From: Pectobacterium araliae | Lineage (GTDB): Bacteria > Pseudomonadota > Gammaproteobacteria > Enterobacterales > Enterobacteriaceae | Length of the DNA stretch: 64,000 bases | Direction: 5' to 3' | Assembly: GCF_037076465.1 (NCBI RefSeq) | Contig: NZ_AP028908.1 | Coordinates: forward strand, 1,922,001 to 1,986,000 | Shown: in pieces, positions 47,656 to 56,249 of the stretch | How positions within the stretch are numbered: position 1 is the first letter of the stretch | Layout: each line of letters opens with the position of its first letter | Translations under genes and position numbers: made by a program | The notes under the pieces: model-generated | Seen by the model: only the letters and a program-made list of their open reading frames with translations | Told to the model about the DNA's origin: nothing | The model's database searches: none

Positions 47656-48530
47656 TGAATAAGCTTCGCCGCAGTATGTTATTCCTCCCAGGCGCAAATG
47701 CCGCCATGCTGTCCAATGCATTTATCTATAAACCAGACTCCATTATGTTCGATCTGGAAGATGCGGTGTCACTGCGAGAGAAAGATACCGCGCGCCTGCT
47801 GGTTTTTCATGCGCTCCAGCATCCGATGTACCGCGATATTGAAACCGTGGTGCGGATCAACCAACTGAGTACGCCGTTTGGCCTGCTGGATCTTGAAGCG
47901 GCCGTGCGCGGTGGTGCTGATGTTATTCGTCTGCCAAAAACCGACTCCACTGACGATGTGAATGAACTGGAACACCATTTGGTTCGTATCGAAAAAGCCT
48001 GCGGTCGTGAAGTGGGTTCTACCCGCATTATGGCGGCGATTGAGTCTGCGGTGGGCGTGATTAATGCCGTTGCGATTGCCCGTTCTTCCGAGCGCATGAT
48101 CGGGATTGCGCTGGCAGCGTTCGACTATGTGATGGATATGCAAACGGAACGCGGTGACGGAACAGAGCTGTTTTATGCCCGCTGCGCCGTGCTGCATGCG
48201 GCTCGCGCTGCCGGTATTGATGCCTTCGACGTGGTCTATCCCAACGTCAATGATGATGCCGGTTTCCTGAAGGAAGTCGATCTGATTCGCAAGCTGGGCT
48301 TTAACGGTAAATCCCTGATTAACCCACGCCAGATTGAGTTGCTACACAACGCTTATGCCCCGACGCAGGATGAAGTGGACTATTCCCATCTGGTGATCAA
48401 AGCCGCAGACGAGGGCGAGCGTGCTGGTCTGGGCGTCATTTCCCTGAACGGAAAAATGATCGACGGGCCAATCATCGACCACGCCAGAAGAGTTCTGGAA
48501 CGTGCTCAGGCTTCCGGCGTTCGCAAATAG
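47655..48530 (+). CDS. citE: Citrate lyase beta subunit (citryl-ACP lyase)
   Basis: Splits citryl-ACP into acetyl-ACP and oxaloacetate. The start at 47655 ([19 protein letters not shown]) overlaps citD and gives 291 aa. TIM-barrel HpcH/HpaI family with [17 protein letters not shown] and the Mg-binding acids near residues 130-160 ([19 protein letters not shown]). Confidence 0.96.
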   Translation: MNKLRRSMLFLPGANAAMLSNAFIYKPDSIMFDLEDAVSLREKDTARLLVFHALQHPMYRDIETVVRINQLSTPFGLLDLEAAVRGGADVIRLPKTDSTDDVNELEHHLVRIEKACGREVGSTRIMAAIESAVGVINAVAIARSSERMIGIALAAFDYVMDMQTERGDGTELFYARCAVLHAARAAGIDAFDVVYPNVNDDAGFLKEVDLIRKLGFNGKSLINPRQIELLHNAYAPTQDEVDYSHLVIKAADEGERAGLGVISLNGKMIDGPIIDHARRVLERAQASGVRK

Positions 48531-48583
48531 CCATTGCGCGATTACACCGCAATGGCCGCTCTCAGGAATTACAGGATTAGACA

Positions 48584-50113
48584 ATGAGTCATTTTATTGA
48601 AGCACTGCAAAAGCAGTACCCGGAAAAACGTCACCTACAAGCCTTCGTCAGTGCCAATCAAAATACGCCGTGGCTGAATGATGTCGCCCAAAAGCATGAG
48701 CGCAAACTGTGTGCCGATCTGGAAGAGGCGATTCGCAACAGCGGACTGAAAGATGGGATGACAATCTCTTTCCACCACCATTTTCGCGAAGGCGATAAAG
48801 TCATTAATCGGGTGATTGATACGCTGGCACGCATGGGCTTTCGCGATCTCACGCTGGCATCCAGCTCGTTGATGAGTTGTAACGCTTCGCTGATTGACCA
48901 CATCAAAGCGGGCGTGGTCAGCCGGATTTACACCTCAGGGATGCGCGGCAAGCTGGCCGATGCCATTTCTCATGGGTTAATGAAAGAACCAGTACAAATT
49001 CATTCCCACGGCGGCCGTGTTCATCTGTTGCAAAGTGGCGAACTGAATATTGATGTCGCTTTTCTGGGGGTTCCGTGCAGTGATGAATTTGGTAACGCCA
49101 ATGGCACCGTTGGGAAATCCAGCTGTGGCTCGCTGGGTTACGCCATGGTTGACGCGCAGTTTGCTCGCAAAGTGGTATTGCTGACCGAAGCGCTGGTGCC
49201 GTTCCCGAACATGCCTGCCAGTATCGTGCAAGATCAGGTGGACTACATCGTTCAGGTCGATGAAGTGGGCGATCCGGCTAAGATCAGCGTCGGTGCGGCG
49301 CGCGTCACCAGTAATCCGCGTGAATTGCTGATCGCGCGTTCAGCGGCAGACGTGATTGAACATGCGGGCTATTTCAAAAACGGTTTCTCTATCCAGACCG
49401 GCTCTGGCGCGGCCTCAACGGCCTGTACGCGTTTCCTCGAAGATAAAATGCGTCAGCAGAATATCGTGGCGCGCTTTGCACTCGGTGGTATTACGGGCGG
49501 TATCGTCGATCTGCACGAGAAAGGACTGATCGAAAAACTGATCGATACCCAGTGTTTCGATGCCAATGCGGCGGCGTCGCTAGCGAAAAACCCCAACCAT
49601 GTTGAGATTTCTACTAACGTTTATGCCAATCCAAGTTCGAAAGCGGCCTGTTGCGATCAACTGGATATGGTGATTCTTAGTGCGCTGGAAATTGATACCG
49701 ATTTTAATGTCAATGTGATCACGGGTTCAGACGGCGTGATGCGTGGAGCATCTGGCGGACACTGCGATGTTGCGACGGCAGCGAATCTGACCATCGTCGT
49801 TGCGCCGCTGATTCGTAGCCGTATTCCGACGGTGGTACGTCAGGTAACAACCCGTGTTACACCGGGAGAAAGCATCGACGTACTGGTGACCGATCACGGT
49901 ATTGCCGTCAACCCGGCGCGTCCTGACGTTGCTGAACGCCTGAAGCAGGCAGGTCTGACTGTGATGACGATAGAGGCGCTGTATCAACGTGCGATTGAAC
50001 TGGTTGGTGAACCTCGTGCTATCGAGTTCCACGATCGCATCGTCGGCGTTATTCGCTATCGCGATGGCAGTGTGATTGATGTTGTTCGTCAGGTGAAAGA
50101 AGCCGACGAATAA
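48584..50113 (+). CDS. citF: Citrate lyase alpha subunit (citrate CoA-/ACP-transferase)
   Basis: 509 aa. It exchanges acetyl for citryl on the carrier protein. CoA-transferase fold: GMTISFHHHFREGDKVIN near 65, GGRVHLL and FLGVPCSDEFGNANG mid-way, and a glycine-rich GSGAASTACTRFL segment. AGGA lies upstream; the gap after citE is 53 bp. Confidence 0.96.
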   Translation: MSHFIEALQKQYPEKRHLQAFVSANQNTPWLNDVAQKHERKLCADLEEAIRNSGLKDGMTISFHHHFREGDKVINRVIDTLARMGFRDLTLASSSLMSCNASLIDHIKAGVVSRIYTSGMRGKLADAISHGLMKEPVQIHSHGGRVHLLQSGELNIDVAFLGVPCSDEFGNANGTVGKSSCGSLGYAMVDAQFARKVVLLTEALVPFPNMPASIVQDQVDYIVQVDEVGDPAKISVGAARVTSNPRELLIARSAADVIEHAGYFKNGFSIQTGSGAASTACTRFLEDKMRQQNIVARFALGGITGGIVDLHEKGLIEKLIDTQCFDANAAASLAKNPNHVEISTNVYANPSSKAACCDQLDMVILSALEIDTDFNVNVITGSDGVMRGASGGHCDVATAANLTIVVAPLIRSRIPTVVRQVTTRVTPGESIDVLVTDHGIAVNPARPDVAERLKQAGLTVMTIEALYQRAIELVGEPRAIEFHDRIVGVIRYRDGSVIDVVRQVKEADE

Positions 50114-50139
50114 GCGGTAAACCCATGAGGGAATCGATG

Positions 50140-50667
50140 ATGACAAAGGCTGTTTCCATCTCGTTGGAAACCCTACTCGCGGCGAAGGAACGCCGCGCAG
50201 TTCGCCAACAAGAGTGGCTCGCTCGACATGGTGCGACGCTGGTTTCACTGACGCTGGTCACGCCGGGGCCAGTAAAAGATAACGACGGCTATAGGCAAGT
50301 GATGACCGAAGCGATCAAGGCGTTTGCTTCGCTGTGTCAAGCGCGGGGATGGATGGTGCTGGAGCAGCAGACATTCTGGCTGGCAACGGGGGCGGAAGGG
50401 CTGTGGTCGATCACCAAAGATGCATTGTCGGTGAAAGCGGCGACCATTGCGCTGGAAGATAACCATGAGCTGGGACGGCTATGGGATTTTGACATCTTCA
50501 GCCCGGAAGAGGGATCGATTGGGCGGTCGATGCTGGCGCATAGTGGGCGTGCCTGCTTATTGTGCGATCAGATGGCACATGCCTGTAGCCGTTCGCGCCG
50601 TCATTCGCTGCCTGAGTTGCTTGAACACATCGAGGAAAAGGTCAATGCCTACTTTACGCCAGCCTGA
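50140..50667 (+). CDS. citX: Apo-citrate lyase phosphoribosyl-dephospho-CoA transferase
   Basis: Attaches the prosthetic group precursor to Ser14 of CitD. Three in-frame ATGs are possible (50125, 50137, 50140); GAGGGA at 50127-50132 fits 50140 (7-nt spacing), giving 175 aa. Contains the nucleotidyltransferase core RLWDFDIFSP and the CLLCDQMAHACSRSRRH segment near the C-terminus. The citG start overlaps its end. Confidence 0.92.
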   Translation: MTKAVSISLETLLAAKERRAVRQQEWLARHGATLVSLTLVTPGPVKDNDGYRQVMTEAIKAFASLCQARGWMVLEQQTFWLATGAEGLWSITKDALSVKAATIALEDNHELGRLWDFDIFSPEEGSIGRSMLAHSGRACLLCDQMAHACSRSRRHSLPELLEHIEEKVNAYFTPA

Positions 50668-51550
50668 CGGCATGCGGTTTGCCACGGCATCTCATTCTGC
50701 ACCGTGTGAATATCAGGAACGCCATCTGTTACCCGATATTGGGCTGCGGGTAGCGCGTGCGCTGACAATGGAAGTCATGTTGACACCAAAACCCGGTCTG
50801 GTGGATCGCGCGAATAACGGGTCCCATCGTGATATGGATGTGGCGCTATTTCAGACCAGCGTTCAGGCTATTGCTCCTTGGTTCCACCATTTTACTGAGG
50901 CGGGCTATGAGTACGCCTGCGTACCGCTTGCGCAACTGTTGTCTCAGGTTCGGCCTATTGGTGTTGCCTGCGAGCAGGCGATGCTGTCAGCGACGAAAGG
51001 CGTGAATACCCATAAAGGGGGGATTTTTGCGTTTGGTCTGCTGTGCACGGCTGCGGGTTGGCTGGCAGGGCAGGGAGAGCGTATTACGCAGCGTAGCCTG
51101 TGCAACAGTGTTTCCATTATGTGCAGCGATCTGGTGTGTAATGAGCTGGAGTCGTGCTCTGGGGCGGCAACAGCAGGCGAACACCTCTATCAGCGTCACG
51201 GTCTTACGGGCGCAAGGGGTGAAGCTGCCAGCGGTTTTAATACCGTATGCCAGTACGCATTGCCCACCTTGCAGCAGGCGATTGCTGACGGTTCGGATGA
51301 AGAAACCGCGCTATTACGGACGCTACTGGTATTGATGGCTCATAATCCAGACACCAACGTAGTTTCACGTGGTGGAATGGACGGATTGGTGTTTGTGCAG
51401 AATTATGCGCAGAAATTACTGGCTGGCCCGCTGAATCGTCAGGCGCTGATATCGATGGATGAGGCGTTAATTGCCCGAAATCTTAGTCCAGGCGGTAGTG
51501 CCGATCTCTTGGCTGTAACCTGGCTGTTGTATCACTATCCTGCTGAATAG
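50645..51550 (+). CDS. citG: Triphosphoribosyl-dephospho-CoA synthase
   Basis: Makes 2'-(5''-triphosphoribosyl)-3'-dephospho-CoA from ATP and dephospho-CoA for citrate lyase. The start at 50645 lies inside the end of citX (23-bp overlap) and gives 301 aa; an ATG at 50672 is an alternative. Motifs LTPKPGLVDRANNGSHRDM, GVNTHKGGIF, NPDTNVVSRGG and RNLSPGGSADLLA are typical of CitG/MdcB. Last gene of the cit operon; no clear terminator follows. Confidence 0.94.
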   Translation: MPTLRQPDGMRFATASHSAPCEYQERHLLPDIGLRVARALTMEVMLTPKPGLVDRANNGSHRDMDVALFQTSVQAIAPWFHHFTEAGYEYACVPLAQLLSQVRPIGVACEQAMLSATKGVNTHKGGIFAFGLLCTAAGWLAGQGERITQRSLCNSVSIMCSDLVCNELESCSGAATAGEHLYQRHGLTGARGEAASGFNTVCQYALPTLQQAIADGSDEETALLRTLLVLMAHNPDTNVVSRGGMDGLVFVQNYAQKLLAGPLNRQALISMDEALIARNLSPGGSADLLAVTWLLYHYPAE

Positions 51551-51632
51551 CGATCGGATGTTATAACGGAGCGGATGCGTGTCGATAAATTTCATCATTT
51601 GACCGCTCTTGAAAACTTTTTTACTAATCCGC

Positions 51633-51659
51633 TAAAGTTGTTGAGGAAATTGTTGATAC
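51633..51659 (+). promoter_or_regulatory. Sigma-28 (FliA)-type promoter of ycgR
   Basis: TAAAGTTG-N11-GTTGATAC matches the extended flagellar consensus TAAAGTTT-N11-GCCGATAA at 12 of 16 positions. E. coli ycgR is a late flagellar gene, which supports the call. Confidence 0.5.
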
Positions 51660-51813
51660 CGTTTTCACCTATTTATATCATGTAATTTCAAGCGCCCCGC
51701 ATGATCGTTTTCAATAGGCTGCCAGAGTGCCAGTGTATAAGCACTTATGGGACTTGAAAGATAACGAGGAGGCGTGCATCAATATAAGCCATTGACACAT
51801 AATCCATGTAAAT

Positions 51814-52578
51814 ATGGTGGGGATGAAAGCGGTGAATGAAACTTTGAAAGAGCAGTTTGTTAAGCGCAACAAACTGGCTATCTGTGCAACGCTACGCGAA
51901 TTAAAGAAGAATGATACGTCTCTGATGGTGCACCATCCTCACGGACAATTCATCAGTAAAATTCTTGATGTCGTACCCGACAGCAACCTGTTTGTCTTCG
52001 ATTTAGGTGGCATTGCGCGTGAAAACAACCGTGCGCTATATGCGGGTACCCTGTCTTTTGTCGCTGAACCTGCTGGTGCAAAAGTCGAATTTAATGCCGA
52101 AATTGCCAAAACGGTGGAGTACGATGGGTTGCCCGCCTTCAGTGCGCAGATTCCTGAACGTCTTTACCTTATCCAACGTAGAACCTATTTCCGTATCAAC
52201 ACCCCACTGTGGCCACCGTTGACCTGCCGTGGCGAGTTGCCGGACGAGAGTGTTTTCCAGTTCGCCATCAAAGATCTCTCCTTGGGTGGATTGAGCTTGT
52301 ATACCGACCGCGATACAACGGGATCGCTGACTGAAGGCGATATCATTAAAAACGTGGAAATGGATCTCGCCGATCACGGCTTCTTCTGCGTTGATTTGCA
52401 ATTTGTCGGCCAGGCGATGGTGAAGATTGTCGATAATAAAGGTGAAGTGAAACTCACGCAGCGCCTGAGCTTTAAATTCCCTACACTGAATGCGGCGCAG
52501 GAGCGCGATCTTCAGCAGGTGATTTTTGAGTTGGAAAGATTACAAAACGAAAAGAAAAAGCGGTTTCAGGAGTTGTAA
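51814..52578 (+). CDS. ycgR: Flagellar brake protein, cyclic-di-GMP receptor YcgR
   Basis: Binds the flagellar motor when cyclic-di-GMP is high and slows swimming. The N-terminal YcgR-N domain covers about 10-110, followed by a C-terminal PilZ domain whose QRRTYFR (RxxxR) and DLSLGG (D/NxSxxG) motifs bind cyclic-di-GMP. As annotated it has 254 aa; the true start is uncertain, because ATG 51814 has no ribosome-binding site, ATG 51823 abuts GGGG, and GTG 51832 lies 9 nt after GGGG and would give 248 aa, nearest to the E. coli length of 244. It is close to two chemoreceptors in the same accessory block. Confidence 0.9.
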   Translation: MVGMKAVNETLKEQFVKRNKLAICATLRELKKNDTSLMVHHPHGQFISKILDVVPDSNLFVFDLGGIARENNRALYAGTLSFVAEPAGAKVEFNAEIAKTVEYDGLPAFSAQIPERLYLIQRRTYFRINTPLWPPLTCRGELPDESVFQFAIKDLSLGGLSLYTDRDTTGSLTEGDIIKNVEMDLADHGFFCVDLQFVGQAMVKIVDNKGEVKLTQRLSFKFPTLNAAQERDLQQVIFELERLQNEKKKRFQEL

Positions 52579-52789
52579 TTTTTAAACACAACCCTTTATT
52601 TAGGCTTCACACATAACAGCAACGTATTTATAACGAGTATTATCTTATTTATCCTACTTATTTACCCATAAGTCATGTGAAAAGCCAACGTACAGGCAGA
52701 TCGAAGAAGGGGGGGATAAATAAATGGTTTCTAACGTTCTCAGAGTCTTGTCAGATGAGATCGAGTGGTGCAGAATACGCGCCTTGCAA

Positions 52790-52824
52790 AATAACCGACG
52801 TCTAATAGCGTCGGTTATTTTTTT
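52790..52824 (+). terminator. Strong intrinsic terminator in the ycgR-plaP gap
   Basis: Perfect 11-bp stem (52790-52800 with 52809-52819), 8-nt loop and a T7 tail. It is 211 bp after ycgR, far for a simple gene end, so it could end a long 3' UTR, a small RNA or a plaP leader. Confidence 0.85.
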
Positions 52825-52989
52825 ACATTTATGCTCGTCAACCTTCGGGTTACAGGGGTATTGGTGTGGCTTCTTACCTTTCTCTGTAGCTCAGGTTGGC
52901 TGGGTATAGGGTCTTCAACCAAAGAGGCCGGACAACGATCCGGATAGATAATTTTGTGTGTGCCTGTGAGCACAGTGAGGAAAGGAAAG

Positions 52990-53211
52990 ATGGGGCAATT
53001 AACACGTTTCGCACCGGTGCCCGCCGGTTTGTGCTGCAAAGGTATTGGTTATGGCGCGACGCAGTCGCAAGTTATCTCTGGTGCTGTTACAGCCACCTCT
53101 TCTCATCGTGATTCAGGCGAGTCCTGTATCCACCCCCTTATTTTTAGTGCGTTCGCCGACAACAGTACTGTCTTTGCTGTGACTGACGGAGGTGTGCGCC
53201 ATGTCGCTTGA
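52990..53211 (+). CDS. Small ORF overlapping plaP, YoeI-like
   Basis: 73 codons starting MGQLTRFAP, with strong GAGGAAAGG just upstream; it stops 11 bp inside plaP. The C-terminus ending in [12 protein letters not shown] resembles E. coli YoeI, a 20-aa peptide encoded upstream of and overlapping plaP that, from memory, also begins MGQ and ends HVA. This one is more than three times longer. It is not obviously membrane-spanning. It could encode a small protein or serve as a leader ORF coupling translation to plaP. Confidence 0.5.
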   Translation: MGQLTRFAPVPAGLCCKGIGYGATQSQVISGAVTATSSHRDSGESCIHPLIFSAFADNSTVFAVTDGGVRHVA

Positions 53212-54571
53212 TTCTCAACTGCCTAATACTGGCGCAAAACGTGCCCAGTTAAAAAGAACGCTCACGCTGTGGCCTGTGGTTATGATGGGACTGGCGTACA
53301 TGCAGCCGATGACCATTTTTGATACCTTCGGTATCGTGTCTGGCTTGACCGACGGTCATGTGGCTACTGCCTATGCGTTTGCGCTGATCGCCATTCTGTT
53401 CACGGCGCTGAGCTACGGCAAATTGGTAAAACGTTTTCCGTCCGCCGGTTCGGCTTATACCTATGCGCAAAAAGCGATCAGCCCGCACGTTGGGTTTATG
53501 GTCGGTTGGTCGTCATTGTTGGATTATCTGTTCATGCCGATGATCAACATCCTGCTGGCGAAAATCTATCTGGAAGCGATCTTCCCCGGCGTACCATCAT
53601 GGATTTTTGTGGCGGCGCTGGTCGGGTTAATGACGTTGTTCAACCTGCGAGGTATCAACCTGGTGGCTAACCTAAACTCCATTATTGTGGTGGTACAGGT
53701 CGCTATCATGGCGGTATTCCTGGGGTTGGTGATCCACGGCGTTTATTTGGGGGAAGGTGCAGGAACGTTGACCAGCACGCGTCCGTTCTGGTCTGAGAAT
53801 GCGCATGTCGTGCCGATGATTACCGGCGCAACCATTCTCTGCTTCTCGTTCCTGGGCTTTGACGGCATTAGCTCGCTGTCGGAAGAAACGCAGGATGCGG
53901 GTCGCGTGATTCCAAAAGCCATCTTCCTGACGGCGCTGATCGGCGGCGTGATTTTTGTTGCTGTGGCCTACTTCCTGCAACTGTACTTCCCAGATATCTC
54001 GCGCTTTAAGGAGCCAGATGCGTCTCAGCCGGAAATCATGCTGTACGTGGCTGGTAAATTCTTCCAGTCCGTTATTCTGGTGTTCTCCTGCGTCACGGTT
54101 CTGGCATCGGGTATGGCCGCACATGCAGGCGTGTCTCGCCTGATGTATGTGATGGGGCGTGATGGCGTATTCCCTGAGCGCTTCTTCGGCTATATCCACC
54201 CGAAATGGCGTACGCCGTCTTTGAACGTCTTACTGGTTGGCGTGATTGCACTGTCTGCGGTGTCGTTCGATCTGGTGACAGCAACGGCGCTGATTAACTT
54301 CGGTGCGCTGGTGGCGTTTACGTTTGTGAACCTGTCGGTTATTTCACAGTTCTATATTCGCGAACGTCGTAACCACACCCTGAAAGACACCATTAATTTC
54401 CTCGTGATGCCAGTGTTGGGGGCGTTGACGGTGGGGGCGCTGTGGGTGAATCTGGAAGCCAGTTCGATGACGCTGGGTCTGGTGTGGGCAACGATTGGAT
54501 TGCTCTATCTGGCATTCGTGACACGCAGCTTCCGTCAGCCTGTGCCGCAATGCAGTGAAGAGCCGGTTTAA
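53201..54571 (+). CDS. plaP: Putrescine:proton importer PlaP (APC family)
   Basis: Low-affinity putrescine importer of the inner membrane. The ATG at 53201 ([16 protein letters not shown]) has GGAGG 8 nt upstream and gives 456 aa with about 12 hydrophobic helices. It closely follows E. coli PlaP/YeeF, for example [12 protein letters not shown] and [12 protein letters not shown]. It is adjacent to sbcB as in E. coli, but an insertion sequence now occupies its terminator. Confidence 0.93.
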   Translation: MSLDSQLPNTGAKRAQLKRTLTLWPVVMMGLAYMQPMTIFDTFGIVSGLTDGHVATAYAFALIAILFTALSYGKLVKRFPSAGSAYTYAQKAISPHVGFMVGWSSLLDYLFMPMINILLAKIYLEAIFPGVPSWIFVAALVGLMTLFNLRGINLVANLNSIIVVVQVAIMAVFLGLVIHGVYLGEGAGTLTSTRPFWSENAHVVPMITGATILCFSFLGFDGISSLSEETQDAGRVIPKAIFLTALIGGVIFVAVAYFLQLYFPDISRFKEPDASQPEIMLYVAGKFFQSVILVFSCVTVLASGMAAHAGVSRLMYVMGRDGVFPERFFGYIHPKWRTPSLNVLLVGVIALSAVSFDLVTATALINFGALVAFTFVNLSVISQFYIRERRNHTLKDTINFLVMPVLGALTVGALWVNLEASSMTLGLVWATIGLLYLAFVTRSFRQPVPQCSEEPV

Positions 54572-54599
54572 GTCAGCTGATGACTGACCGATAAGAAAA

Positions 54600-54621
54600 A
54601 GCGGAGCCAATGTGCTCCGCT
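54600..54621. repeat. Left 22-bp target duplication of the IS (terminator hairpin copy 1)
   Basis: Palindromic sequence (AGCGGAGC stem, 6-nt loop, GCTCCGCT) identical to 56218-56239. On the plaP side it has lost its downstream T-run because the IS follows at once; on the minus strand it keeps TTTTTC. Confidence 0.9.
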
Positions 54622-56217
54622 CAGATTGATGACAAAGTCCTGGCCGTGAGGCCAGGACTTTGATCTAATAAGGTTAGTGCAAAAAACGGACTGACCGCCA
54701 TGCTCAGAGAACCCTCCCCGCAGCAGTACCAGTTTGAAACCATCACCCTCGACGAACTTGTCCCAGAAGACCATCTGGTCCGTAAAATCGATGCTGCCAT
54801 CAATTTTGAATTTATCCGCGATGCCGTTTCCCACCTCTATTGCCCCGATAACGGCAGGCCTGCTATCGACCCCGTTCGCCTGATTAAAATGATGCGGTTG
54901 GGCTACCTCTTCGGTGTCCCCTCTGAACGCCGTCTGGTCAAGGAAATCCAGGTCAATGTCGCTTACCGCTGGTTCCTGCGCATGGGCTTGACCGAGAAGG
55001 TCCCGGACGCCTCTACCCTTAGCCAGAACCGTATCCGTCGATTTAACGGCAGCGATGTCTTCCAGCAGATTTTTGACCATATCGTGTTACAGGCCCTGAG
55101 TCAGGGTATGGCAAACGGTCGTGTGCTCTACACCGACAGCACCCACCTGAAAGCCGATGCCAACCCGCGCAAAGCCGTGAATGAACTGCGCCCTGAAGGA
55201 GTCAGTGAATACTTCACGCAACTGAATGACGCGGTGGAGGCCGACAGGAAACAACGCGAAAAAAAGCCGCTGCCCGCCGCAAGAAAAGCAACCCAAAACG
55301 ACGCCGTTAAAAACACCAAAGTGAGCACCACCGACCCGGAAAGCGGCTTTATGCACCGGGACAACAAGCCGAAAGGCTTCTTCTATCTGGACCACCGCAC
55401 AGTAGACGGAAAGCATGGCATCATCATGGATACCCATGTGACACCAGGCAATGTGCACGACAGCCAGCCCTTTATCGGGCGACTCGAGCGGCAGGTAGAA
55501 CGCTTCGGTCTGGAGCCGGTGGCGGTGGGCGTGGACGCGGGTTACTTCACGGCGGCGGTGTGCCAGCTCACTCAGGAGAGGGGTATCGCGTTGGTTCCGG
55601 GCTATCGCCGGCCACACAAGGGTCAGAACGCGTTCCAGAAGAAGCACTTCAGGTACGATGAGGAGCGCGATGTGTATGTGTGCCCGGCAGAGGAGTTACT
55701 GAACTACAGCACGACAGACCGTAACGGCTATCAACATTACCGTTCAGACCCGACGTTGTGCCAACGGTGTGAGCAGAGACAGCAGTGTACGCAGAACAGC
55801 AAAGCGCAGAAAACGCTAACCCGGCACGTCTGGGAAGCATCGAAAGAGGAAGCCAACAGGTTACGGCTGACGAAATGGGGCAAAAAGATATACGCCCGGC
55901 GTAAAGAAACGGTGGAGAGAAGCTTCGCGGATGCGAAACAGCACCATGGTCATCGATATGCCCGGTTCCGTGGACTGTCGAAAGTACAGATGCAGTGCCT
56001 GCTTGCGGCCACAGCGCAAAATATGAAGAAGATGGCGCTGCTGGCGCTTCTTTATTGTCTTTATGTGTGGCTGAAAAGGTCTTGTGAAGGTCAATACGCC
56101 GTCTTGGGTAAGCAGAAAGCTCAAATGACGAGGTTGTGGAAAAATATCGCGATCGCGACCTGCGGTCGCTAAAAAAGAAGAACCCCACCTGAAAAAGTGG
56201 GGTTAGTCAGCAGTCTG
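54622..56217 (+). mobile_element. IS1182-family insertion sequence, apparently intact
   Basis: 1596 bp, bounded by 12-bp inverted repeats CAGATTGATGAC (54622-54633) and, reversed at 56206-56217, CAGACTGCTGAC (10 of 12 identical), and flanked by a 22-bp target duplication. Inside the left end is a perfect 12-bp hairpin (54634-54661, GTGA loop), which could shield the transposase from readthrough. A smaller hairpin lies inside the right end (56181-56204). One intact transposase gene. Confidence 0.88.
54700..56172 (+). CDS. IS1182-family DDE transposase
   Basis: 490-aa transposase, uninterrupted. The N-terminal DUF772-type domain covers about 15-90 (PVRLIKMMRLGYLFG). Catalytic acids fit YTDSTHLKADAN (first D, near residue 147), VGVDAGYF (second D) and ETVERSFADAKQHHG (E, near 408). 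A Cys cluster CQRCEQRQQC sits before the last motif. No frameshift or premature stop is seen, so the element may be active. Confidence 0.92.
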   Translation: MLREPSPQQYQFETITLDELVPEDHLVRKIDAAINFEFIRDAVSHLYCPDNGRPAIDPVRLIKMMRLGYLFGVPSERRLVKEIQVNVAYRWFLRMGLTEKVPDASTLSQNRIRRFNGSDVFQQIFDHIVLQALSQGMANGRVLYTDSTHLKADANPRKAVNELRPEGVSEYFTQLNDAVEADRKQREKKPLPAARKATQNDAVKNTKVSTTDPESGFMHRDNKPKGFFYLDHRTVDGKHGIIMDTHVTPGNVHDSQPFIGRLERQVERFGLEPVAVGVDAGYFTAAVCQLTQERGIALVPGYRRPHKGQNAFQKKHFRYDEERDVYVCPAEELLNYSTTDRNGYQHYRSDPTLCQRCEQRQQCTQNSKAQKTLTRHVWEASKEEANRLRLTKWGKKIYARRKETVERSFADAKQHHGHRYARFRGLSKVQMQCLLAATAQNMKKMALLALLYCLYVWLKRSCEGQYAVLGKQKAQMTRLWKNIAIATCGR

Positions 56218-56245
56218 AGCGGAGCCAATGTGCTCCGCTTTTTTA
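56218..56245. terminator. Right 22-bp target duplication with T-run (terminator hairpin copy 2)
   Basis: 56218-56239 repeats 54600-54621 and is followed by T5, making a complete plus-strand terminator after the transposase. On the minus strand, reading from sbcB, the hairpin is followed by IS sequence with no T-run. Confidence 0.85.
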
Positions 56246-56249
56246 TGCT

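Noticed and set aside
52724..52909. 61-codon ORF with a G-rich sequence upstream in the ycgR-plaP gap
   Set aside because: It runs straight through a strong intrinsic terminator, the G-run is 11 nt from the ATG, and no homology is recognisable.
52827..52989. Possible riboswitch upstream of the YoeI-like ORF
   Set aside because: Several short inverted repeats are present, but no conserved core of a class I know could be matched.
54634..54661. IS-internal 12-bp hairpin as an intrinsic terminator
   Set aside because: Stem is perfect but followed by GATCTAATAA with no T-run; kept only as a structural feature of the IS.
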